A stretch of DNA of 6,395 nt from contig CALGYY010000188.1 in assembly GCA_937934705.1 (NCBI GenBank), positions 1-6,395 on the forward strand, in the 5' to 3' direction. The notes beneath the pieces are model-generated. The model had not been told where the DNA came from. It did not search any database and worked only from the letters and a program-made list of their open reading frames with translations. Source of the stretch: an uncultured Bacteroidota bacterium. GTDB lineage: Bacteria; Bacteroidota; Bacteroidia; Bacteroidales; CAIWKO01. Position numbers and translations under genes: made by a program. Below, one piece after another: positions 1 to 5,453 of the stretch (position 1 is its first letter; the number at the start of each line of letters is the position of its first letter).

Positions 1-213
1 GGCAGGCATTACGTTAGCAGGTGTGCGGTGGCAGGGTCGAAACCGCGGGCCGGCGCCCCGCAGAGCGGGATTTTGTGACCTCAAATGCCCCGGGGTGCAT
101 CCCCGTGATTATCCGATATCCGGGTCAGGAACACAGAAAAGGAAGGATGATATCAGAAAATGCACGGACATCATGACCCTGCCTTCCAGGAGGATCCTTT
201 CATTAGCCCATTC
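1..213. other. Edge region without a supported gene
   Basis: I see no gene here that I can support. One frame reads through from the left edge and stops at 76-78, but its short peptide (rich in Gly, Ala, Pro, Arg) resembles nothing I know. A second frame stays open from the edge into the ywbE gene on the opposite strand and is probably spurious. The first 110 bases are G+C-rich and hold two compact hairpins (57-69 and 91-105), while 110-213 are plainer. The stretch is most likely the spacer beyond the 3' end of ywbE, perhaps with the tail of a neighbouring gene. It has no tRNA cloverleaf that I could fold. Confidence 0.5.
57..74 (+). terminator. Possible weak intrinsic terminator (edge region)
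   Basis: CCCGC (57-61) can pair with GCGGG (65-69) across a three-base AGA loop, followed by ATTTT (70-74). A G+C-rich stem followed by a short T run is the shape of a rho-independent terminator for plus-strand transcription entering from the left. The stem is only five pairs and the T run only four bases, so it may be chance in a G+C-rich patch. A second G+C-only hairpin (CGGGG 91-95, loop 96-100, CCCCG 101-105) lies just beyond but has no T tract on either strand. Confidence 0.2.
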
Positions 214-408
214 TCAGCTTTTTATAATCTTCACCCGGCCGACCTCGCCTGTATCCAGTCTTACCTTTATGCCGTGCGGATGAAAGGTGCTTCTGGTGAG
301 GATGTCCTTTACAATCCCCGCGGTGGTCGTGCCGGAGCGCTGATCCTCTTTTTTAACGATCTCTACCTCCATGCCGGCGCGGATGTCCGCTCTGTATTGT
401 CCGTTCAT
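214..408 (-). CDS. ywbE: YwbE family protein (small conserved protein, function unknown)
   Basis: The 64-residue product matches the YwbE family as I recall it (DUF2196 type). These are proteins of about 60-70 residues found across Bacillota, Bacteroidota and others, with no established function. Recognisable features are the N-terminal MNGQ start, G12-x-E14-V-E-I-V, a basic/acidic stretch K19-K-E-D-Q-R-S-G26, and the core V33-K-D-I-L-T-x-S-x-F-H-P-H-G46-I-K-V-R-L, ending in G54-E-V-G-R-V. The overall look is a small beta-rich fold, and the positive charge would allow nucleic-acid binding, but that is inference. The frame stays open to an upstream ATG at 453. I chose the ATG at 406-408 because the family starts at MNGQ and an AAGGG lies a few bases upstream on the minus strand. 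The 15 extra residues would be Phe/Leu/Cys-rich and atypical. The gene is divergent from the SDR gene. Confidence 0.85.
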   Translation of the reverse strand: MNGQYRADIRAGMEVEIVKKEDQRSGTTTAGIVKDILTRSTFHPHGIKVRLDTGEVGRVKIIKS

Positions 409-420
409 TGACCCTTGACT

Positions 421-436
421 GTTTCTGCAAAGAAAC
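421..436 (-). repeat. Perfect inverted repeat just upstream of ywbE
   Basis: GTTTCT (421-426) and AGAAAC (431-436) form a perfect six-base inverted repeat around a four-base centre (GCAA on the plus strand). On the minus strand it sits 12 bases before the chosen ywbE ATG, so it could fold in the leader or act as an operator-like site. The same bases on the minus strand include TTTCTTTG (435 down to 428), a partial match to the Bacteroidota -7 element TAnnTTTG that lacks the A. No clear -33 TTTG is visible at the right distance. The site may be promoter, leader hairpin or chance; I cannot tell which. Confidence 0.3.
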
Positions 437-511
437 AAAAATTCCTGCCTCATTGATCTTACACTCCGGCTTCTGTATTCAGGAACTTCCTCCTGATGTC
501 ACAATAATCCT

Positions 512-519
512 TAAGTTTG
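512..519 (+). promoter_or_regulatory. Candidate Bacteroidota -7 promoter element for the SDR gene
   Basis: TAAGTTTG matches the Bacteroidota sigma-70 -7 consensus TAnnTTTG exactly and ends 19 bases before the SDR start codon, giving a short leader of roughly a dozen bases. The -33 TTTG element is not clear: around 487-495 only a partial match is present. Position, orientation and an otherwise non-coding setting support it. The absent -33 box keeps confidence moderate. Confidence 0.5.
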
Positions 520-538
520 CACCCTAATTCATCTGGAT

Positions 539-1348
539 ATGAAAGATCAGGTTGTTGTGATTACCGGCGCTTCTTCAGGCATAGGCCTGGCACTGGTTCA
601 TGAATGTGCAGCACAGGGCGCAACCATTGTGATGGCCGCACGCAATGTTCAGAAACTGGAAGAAGTGGCTGCAGATCTGCAGAAACGCGGGCTGAAATGC
701 CTGGCCGTGGCCACCGACGTGAGTCGCGAGGAAGACTGCAAAGCGCTGATGGAAGCCGCGGTAAAAGCTTTCGGCACCATCCATATTCTCATCAACAATG
801 CGGGGATCTCTATGCGGGCCCTCTTTGCCGACCTCGACCTTAAGGTGGTAAAAAGCGTAATGGATGTTAACTTCTGGGGAACGGTGTATTGCACCAAATA
901 CGCCTATCCTTACCTGCTTCAGAACAAAGGCTCACTCGTGGGTGTTTCTTCCATCGCCGGTTATAAGGGCCTTCCCGGACGCACGGGCTATTCCTCCAGC
1001 AAGTTCGCGATGAACGGCTTTCTGGAAGTCCTGCGCATCGAGAACCTGAAGACCGGTCTCCATGTGCTGACCGCTTGCCCGGGATTCACCGCTTCCAACA
1101 TCCGCAATACCGCGCTCACAGCCGATGGCAGTGTGCAGGGAGAATCCCCGCGCGATGAAGATAAAATGATGAGTGCTGAGGAGGTCGCCCGGCTGATCGT
1201 TAAAGCCATTCAGAAGAGAAAAAGGGAACTCATCCTGACCACCATGGGAAAGATGACGGTCTGGCTGAACAAACGCTTCCCCGCGATGATGGATAAAATG
1301 ACCTATAATCATATGGCGAAAGAGGAAAACGCACCCATAAAAAAATGA
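539..1348 (+). CDS. Short-chain dehydrogenase/reductase (SDR family oxidoreductase)
   Basis: This 269-residue protein is a classical SDR, a cytoplasmic NAD(P)(H)-dependent oxidoreductase. The dinucleotide-binding motif T9-G-A-S-S-G-I-G16 opens the Rossmann fold. R35, just after the second strand (A-A-R-N), suggests a preference for NADP(H). D60 is the usual adenine-contacting acid, and N86-N-A-G89 is the structural motif. The catalytic tetrad is complete: N111, S138, Y151 and K155 in Y-S-S-S-K, with P181-G182 following. The C-terminal part after about residue 210 is basic and slightly longer than the shortest classical SDRs, and contains a hydrophobic patch around M237-F249. The substrate cannot be read from the sequence; many Bacteroidota carry such SDRs of about 265-270 residues with no assigned reaction. 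The start at 539 places the motif nine residues in, as usual, and follows a good -7 promoter element. The stop codon overlaps the next gene's start (ATGA), so the two are probably translationally coupled. Confidence 0.93.
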   Translation: MKDQVVVITGASSGIGLALVHECAAQGATIVMAARNVQKLEEVAADLQKRGLKCLAVATDVSREEDCKALMEAAVKAFGTIHILINNAGISMRALFADLDLKVVKSVMDVNFWGTVYCTKYAYPYLLQNKGSLVGVSSIAGYKGLPGRTGYSSSKFAMNGFLEVLRIENLKTGLHVLTACPGFTASNIRNTALTADGSVQGESPRDEDKMMSAEEVARLIVKAIQKRKRELILTTMGKMTVWLNKRFPAMMDKMTYNHMAKEENAPIKK

Positions 1349-1782
1349 AAATGAAATACGAAATTCTGCCCGGCGAGGGCCTTGATACACTTCGTTTCGG
1401 GATGGAACCCGAAGAGATCATCAGACTGATCGGACAGCCCGACGATAAAGACATGGATGACGATGAGGATTTCCGTTCTGAAATGTGGATGTATGAGGAA
1501 TTGCAGTTGACCCTTTTCTTTCAGGGGGATGAGTTTCAGCAACTGATTTGCCTCGAATGCGATCATCCGGAAACACAGCTCTTTGGTCAGCGCATCTTCG
1601 CATTAAGCGAAAAAGATATTACTGCCCTGATGGAGAGAAACAAAGGCGGTTTGTTTGAATCCGAAACCGAAGCCTGGGGCGAGAAAAGACTGTCGTATGA
1701 CGATTGGATGATGGACTTCTACTTCGAGAACGGAAAGCTCAGTACCGTGAACTGGAGCATGGTGGATGAGGAGGAGGATTAA
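1345..1782 (+). CDS. Acidic hypothetical protein, coupled to the SDR gene
   Basis: I do not recognise this 145-residue protein with certainty. It has no signal peptide or membrane helix, so it should be cytoplasmic. It is strongly acidic: a cluster at D33-D42 (D-D-K-D-M-D-D-D-E-D) and an E/D-rich end (V-D-E-E-E-D). The N-terminal part reads G10-E-G-L-D-T-L-R-F-G-M20-E-P-E-E-I-I-R-L-I-G30-Q-P-D. An FGM followed by a short helix and G-x-P is a layout I associate with small uncharacterised proteins, some of them immunity-like or SmpA-like. Later W48, W113/W120-like aromatics and repeated beta-type strands (L53-F59, M121-F126) suggest an alpha/beta fold. The ATG at 1345 overlaps the SDR stop by four bases. 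A second ATG at 1351 gives a protein two residues shorter and is equally possible; both lie in an A-rich tract. An acidic, possibly protein-binding role is inference only. Confidence 0.8.
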   Translation: MKMKYEILPGEGLDTLRFGMEPEEIIRLIGQPDDKDMDDDEDFRSEMWMYEELQLTLFFQGDEFQQLICLECDHPETQLFGQRIFALSEKDITALMERNKGGLFESETEAWGEKRLSYDDWMMDFYFENGKLSTVNWSMVDEEED

Positions 1783-1806
1783 GCCGTCTCATTGATGGAA
1801 ATTGAC

Positions 1807-1814
1807 TAAATTCG
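1807..1814 (+). promoter_or_regulatory. Possible -7 promoter element before gldF
   Basis: TAAATTCG is one base away from the Bacteroidota -7 consensus TAnnTTTG and lies 29 bases before the gldF ATG, inside the only non-coding gap (1783-1843) upstream of the gldF-gldG unit. A TTG at 1792-1794 is too close to serve as a normal -33 element, and nothing better is visible. It is the best candidate for independent transcription of the transporter genes. Read-through from the SDR pair is the alternative, since I see no terminator hairpin in the gap. Confidence 0.35.
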
Positions 1815-1843
1815 CAGGCTGATAACGAAAACCGCTGCAGGAT

Positions 1844-2572
1844 ATGTTCACCCTTTTCCGTAAAGAAATCAACGCTTTCCTCAGCTCACTGATCGGCTAC
1901 ATCGTGGTTACGGTCTTCCTGCTGATCAACGGGCTCTTTCTGTGGGTAATCCCCATGGATTTCAACATCCTCGAATATGGCTACGCCGGCATCGACGGAT
2001 TGTTTATGCTCGGGCCCTTTGTTTTTCTCTTCCTGATTCCGGCCATTACCATGCGTTCCTTCGCGGATGAGCGCAAAAGCGGAACCATCGAACTGCTGAT
2101 GACCAAACCCCTGAGCGATCTTCAGGTGGTGCTGGCCAAGTATTTCGCCGGACTTGTTCTCGTCATTATGTCACTCCTGCCGACCCTGGTATATTTTATT
2201 ACCGTATACCAGCTCGGGATGCCGCCGGGTAATATTGACATCGGTGGAACCTGGGGCTCATATATCGGCCTGCTCTTTCTGGGTGCGGGTTTTGTGGCCA
2301 TCGGCATCTTCAGCAGCTCGGTGACCGATAACCAGATCGTGGCTTTTATCCTTGCCGTTTTCCTCTGCGGTTTCTTCTACATCGGTTTCGATTTCTTTTC
2401 TTTTGATACCTTCGGCGGTTTCGATCTCTTCATTCAGCAGCTGGGAATCAATGCACATTACGTCTCCATGAGCCGGGGCGTGATCGATACCCGCGACGTG
2501 CTTTACTTTCTGAGCCTCATTACCCTGTTCATCCTCTTCACAAAAATGTCACTCGAAAAGCGTAAATGGTAG
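1844..2572 (+). CDS. gldF: GldF, ABC-2 type transporter permease (gliding motility-associated)
   Basis: This 242-residue integral membrane protein is the permease of the GldA-GldF-GldG ABC transporter, named for gliding motility in Flavobacterium johnsoniae but also present in non-gliding Bacteroidota. It is an inner-membrane channel subunit whose substrate is not established. The sequence starts M-F-T-L-F-R-K-E with an amphipathic segment, then about six hydrophobic helices near residues 17-37, 53-70, 98-120, 138-158, 166-186 and 220-236. Between helices 2 and 3 is the conserved ABC-2 coupling segment, P66-A-I-T-M-R-S-F-A-D-E-R-K-S-G80-T-I-E-L-L-M-T-K-P, which contacts the ATPase. The usual family length is about 240 residues, so the gene appears complete. 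It is followed after one base by gldG, an operon-tight arrangement. No ATPase gene is present in this window. I am confident of the family; the exact role in this organism is inference. Confidence 0.93.
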   Translation: MFTLFRKEINAFLSSLIGYIVVTVFLLINGLFLWVIPMDFNILEYGYAGIDGLFMLGPFVFLFLIPAITMRSFADERKSGTIELLMTKPLSDLQVVLAKYFAGLVLVIMSLLPTLVYFITVYQLGMPPGNIDIGGTWGSYIGLLFLGAGFVAIGIFSSSVTDNQIVAFILAVFLCGFFYIGFDFFSFDTFGGFDLFIQQLGINAHYVSMSRGVIDTRDVLYFLSLITLFILFTKMSLEKRKW

Positions 2573-2573
2573 T

Positions 2574-4343
2574 ATGAAGAAGAAAACCTCAAATACGGGA
2601 AACAGCGGCATCAGCAAGAAGAAGTTGATCAAACGCAACAACCTGCTTACGCTGGCTTTCAGCCTGCTTATCATTATATTGCTCAATATTGCCGGGAATT
2701 ATCTTTTTACGCGCTTCGACCTGACCACGGAGAAGCGTTATACCCTTTCGCCGGCCACCCGCGATTTCCTCAGCAATCTGGATGATGCGGTTTACTTTCA
2801 GGTTTATCTCGAAGGTGAGTTTCCGGCCGGTTTCAAGCGCCTGCGTAATGCCACACGCGAAATGCTGGATGAATTCAGGGCTTACAACGACAATATTCAG
2901 TACAAGTTCATTAACCCGACAGAGGGAAGGGACAATAAATCAGCTCAGAACCTTTACAAACAACTGATCGAAAAAGGTCTCGAACCATCAGAGATCAACC
3001 AGAATACCGCGGAGGGCATGAAGAAGCAGATCATCTTCCCGGGAGCCATCGTTTCTTACCGCGGTAAGGAGATGCCCATGCAGCTTTTGCTATCCCAACA
3101 GGGAACACCGCCTGAACAGATCCTGAACAACAGCATTCAGAACCTGGAATACAACATGGCCAATGTGATCCGCAAACTGAGTGTGGTGGCCAAACAAAGG
3201 GTAGCCTTCCTCGAAGGGCAGGATGAACTGGATAAGGCCCGGCTGGCGGATATCTATTATTCCCTGGGAGATTACTATTCCGTAGAATTCGTGAAAATCA
3301 ACGGTAAGCTGAACAGTCTGTTCGTACGCGACAGCGTGCATCAGCAACTGGTGAATAAATACGCTGCTCTTATTATCGCAAAACCGGACTCCGCCTTTGC
3401 AGAGAAAGACAAATACATGATCGATCAGTTCATCATGCGGGGCGGGAAGGTCCTGTGGTTTGTCGATCCCGTGTATGCCAATATGGACAGCCTTCAGGCC
3501 AATAACGAAACCATCGGTTTCGGCCGTAACCTGAACCTTGATGATATGCTGTTCAATTACGGCGTGAGGATCAATACCAACCTGGTACTGGATATGAACT
3601 GCATGAAGATACCGGTGGTTACAGGTGAATATGCTGGACAACCCCAGCAATCCTATCTTCCGTGGTATTATTTTCCGACGATTACCCCGATGGAAACTCA
3701 TCCTGTGGTCAAAAACCTTAATGCCATCAAGTGTGAATTTGTCAGCAGCATTGATACGGTCGGTAAAAAGGATATCCGAAAAACTATTCTGTTAAGTACA
3801 TCAAAATATTCAAGAACCGTTAATACACCGAGTCGCATCAGCCTTGACATCATGTCGCAGCAACCGGATGAACGCTTCTTTAATAAACCAGGACTTCCGG
3901 TGGCTGTGCTCCTCAGCGGGAAATTCACTTCCTTATACAAGGATCGCCTGCCTGAGGAAATCCTGCATGACAAAGAAAAATACGATTTCAGGGAAACCTC
4001 TGAAGAGAATTCCATGATCGTGATCAGCGACGGCGACATCATCAAAAACCAGTTACATTACAGCCAGGGCTATCCCTTGCCGCTGGGTTACGATCAGTTC
4101 ACCAACCAGATGTTCGGCAATAAGGATTTTGTGATGAATGCCGTGGATTACCTTTGTGATTCATCCGGACTGATTACTGTACGCTCGCGGGAACTTAAGC
4201 TCAGGATGCTCGATCGTGCAAGGGTGAGCAAGGATAAATTGAGTATACAATTGTTGAATACCGCTCTGCCCGTTTTGATTGTGCTTGTATTCGGAGGACT
4301 CTGGATCTGGATCCGGAAAAGAATGTACGCTAGAACCAAATAA
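2574..4343 (+). CDS. gldG: GldG, ABC transporter auxiliary/substrate-binding-like subunit
   Basis: This 589-residue protein is GldG, the partner of GldF, and belongs to the ABC-type auxiliary family (GldG / ABC_transp_aux). It has a lysine-rich cytoplasmic start (residues 2-21), one membrane helix at about 24-45, a large extracytoplasmic domain, and a second helix at about 563-580 followed by a short basic tail. Just after helix 1 comes F48-D-L-T-T-E-K-R-Y-T-L-S-P60, the signature of this family. Further on are V-A-F-L-E-G-Q-D-E (around 210-218), a region A-A-L-I-I-A-K-P-D (around 263-272), and the segment Y-M-I-D-Q-F-I-M-R-G-G-K-V-L-W-F-V-D-P (around 281-299), which resembles the Rossmann-like core of the family. 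The length agrees with GldG proteins (about 550-600). It begins one base after the gldF stop and is followed seven bases later by a DUF4340-like gene, so all three are very likely co-transcribed. Its biochemical role is unproven; solute-binding protein is the traditional label. Confidence 0.92.
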   Translation: MKKKTSNTGNSGISKKKLIKRNNLLTLAFSLLIIILLNIAGNYLFTRFDLTTEKRYTLSPATRDFLSNLDDAVYFQVYLEGEFPAGFKRLRNATREMLDEFRAYNDNIQYKFINPTEGRDNKSAQNLYKQLIEKGLEPSEINQNTAEGMKKQIIFPGAIVSYRGKEMPMQLLLSQQGTPPEQILNNSIQNLEYNMANVIRKLSVVAKQRVAFLEGQDELDKARLADIYYSLGDYYSVEFVKINGKLNSLFVRDSVHQQLVNKYAALIIAKPDSAFAEKDKYMIDQFIMRGGKVLWFVDPVYANMDSLQANNETIGFGRNLNLDDMLFNYGVRINTNLVLDMNCMKIPVVTGEYAGQPQQSYLPWYYFPTITPMETHPVVKNLNAIKCEFVSSIDTVGKKDIRKTILLSTSKYSRTVNTPSRISLDIMSQQPDERFFNKPGLPVAVLLSGKFTSLYKDRLPEEILHDKEKYDFRETSEENSMIVISDGDIIKNQLHYSQGYPLPLGYDQFTNQMFGNKDFVMNAVDYLCDSSGLITVRSRELKLRMLDRARVSKDKLSIQLLNTALPVLIVLVFGGLWIWIRKRMYARTK

Positions 4344-4350
4344 AGACTTT

Positions 4351-5436
4351 ATGAAGAAACGCTGGTTATACCTGATCATCCTGCTGGTGCTGGCAGTGGT
4401 GACCGTTGCACTGATCTTCAGAAACCAGAATGTCAATACGCTGGATGAAAACAGCGATTTTGCGGTGGTTGATACAGCTTCCATCACACGCATTTTTCTG
4501 GCGGATAAAAACAATAATACGGTACTCCTGCAAAGAGGAGAAGATCAGAAATGGACAGTCAACAATGTGTTTCCTGCATCCACTTATTCCATCGGACTGT
4601 TCATGAAAACTCTGATGAGTGTGGATGTCAAAAGTCCGGTCAGCAGGAATTCCCACGACAATATCGTGAAGGTCCTCGCTTCCAGTTCCGTCAAGGTGGA
4701 GATCTATCAACGGGCATACAGGATTGATCTTTTCGGTTCTATCCGCTGGTTTCCATACGAGAAGCTCTCTAAAACCTATTACGTGGGATTTGCCACTCAG
4801 GACAACCAGGGAACCTATATGCTGATGGAAGGTTCAGCGGAGCCATTCATTGTCCACATTCCCGGTTTCAAAGGATTTCTGTCGACACGTTACAGCCCCT
4901 TTGAGAAAGACTGGCGTGATCATAAGATTTTCAGCTATAAATATAAAGATCTGAAATCTGTTAAGCTGTGGATGCCGGAGTATCCTGATCAGTCATTTAT
5001 GGCGGTGAAAAAGGACATGCGCAATTTTGAACTTTATTCATTGAATGGTCCGGATGCAGTGGGAGAGAAGATGCCTGTGTTTGATACCCTTGAGGTGATG
5101 GATCTCTTCAGTTCCTTTGAGGACATTCGTTTCGAAGCCCTGGTGGATGATCTTGACCCTAAGATCATTGATAGTATTAAAAATGCGCCTCCCTATCATG
5201 TACTCACCCTCGAAACTGCCGGTGGTGAGAAAAACCTGCTGAAAAGCTGGCATAAGAAGGGTGCGCCCGACAATGTGGATTCCAAAGGCAATCCTTTGCC
5301 CTGGGATCCTGACCGGATGTATGCTTCAATTAACAATGATGCAGATTTTGTCCTGATACAGTTTTTTGTTTTTGACCGGATTTTCAGACCCCTTGATTCA
5401 TTTCTTCCGCAGAAAAACCCGGCTACAGCACCCTAA
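4351..5436 (+). CDS. DUF4340-like membrane-anchored periplasmic protein
   Basis: This 361-residue protein has a short basic start (M-K-K-R), one membrane helix at about 5-23, and a long extracytoplasmic part. It resembles the DUF4340 family, often found next to GldG-type transporter genes in diverse bacteria. Visible traits are a beta-repeat-like opening (D36-F-A-V-V-D-T-A-S-I-T-R-I-F-L and the T57-V-L-L-Q-R-G-E-D-Q-K-W-T-V-N-N stretch) and the segment Y143-Y-V-G-F-A-T-Q-D-N-Q-G-T-Y-M157 followed by P165-F-I-V-H-I-P-G-F173. There is no known catalytic motif. The frame is open upstream to 4279, inside gldG. I chose the ATG at 4351 because it directly precedes the membrane anchor and lies seven bases after the gldG stop. 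The upstream alternative would add 24 residues without a membrane signal. Its position suggests a third subunit or accessory of the GldFG transporter, but this is inference from gene order. Confidence 0.75.
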   Translation: MKKRWLYLIILLVLAVVTVALIFRNQNVNTLDENSDFAVVDTASITRIFLADKNNNTVLLQRGEDQKWTVNNVFPASTYSIGLFMKTLMSVDVKSPVSRNSHDNIVKVLASSSVKVEIYQRAYRIDLFGSIRWFPYEKLSKTYYVGFATQDNQGTYMLMEGSAEPFIVHIPGFKGFLSTRYSPFEKDWRDHKIFSYKYKDLKSVKLWMPEYPDQSFMAVKKDMRNFELYSLNGPDAVGEKMPVFDTLEVMDLFSSFEDIRFEALVDDLDPKIIDSIKNAPPYHVLTLETAGGEKNLLKSWHKKGAPDNVDSKGNPLPWDPDRMYASINNDADFVLIQFFVFDRIFRPLDSFLPQKNPATAP

Positions 5437-5440
5437 ACCT

Positions 5441-5453
5441 GAGAAAGCCTTTG
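5441..5453 (+). promoter_or_regulatory. Ribosome-binding-like site and TTG start of the permease
   Basis: GAGAAAG at 5441-5447 ends three bases before a TTG codon at 5451-5453. The permease frame holds no ATG between the stop of the preceding gene (5434-5436) and the one at 5520, which lies inside the first membrane helix. TTG at 5451 is therefore the best start, giving an N-terminus of ordinary length for the family. A CTG at 5439 is in frame too but less common as a start. Confidence 0.5.

Noticed and set aside
1..110. Possible tRNA or tmRNA fragment suggested by a GTCGAAA-like string near 37-43
   Set aside because: The flanking bases do not form a T-arm stem on either strand, and no acceptor or anticodon arm can be drawn.
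23..283. Plus-strand open frame of 86 residues crossing the left region
   Set aside because: It overlaps the 3' part of ywbE on the opposite strand, has a low-complexity Arg/Pro/Ser composition and resembles no known family.
932..1390. Minus-strand open frame of 152 residues opposite the SDR gene
   Set aside because: It lies wholly against the conserved SDR catalytic region, is His/Phe/Arg-rich and has no recognisable motif; the plus-strand gene explains the openness.
3090..3701. Minus-strand open frame of 203 residues opposite gldG
   Set aside because: It is antisense to a clear GldG segment, with His/Ile-rich composition and no domain; likely a by-product of codon usage in gldG.
4279..4350. 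Extended N-terminus for the DUF4340-like protein
   Set aside because: It would overlap gldG by 65 bases and place 24 polar residues before the membrane anchor; the ATG at 4351 fits the topology and operon spacing better.
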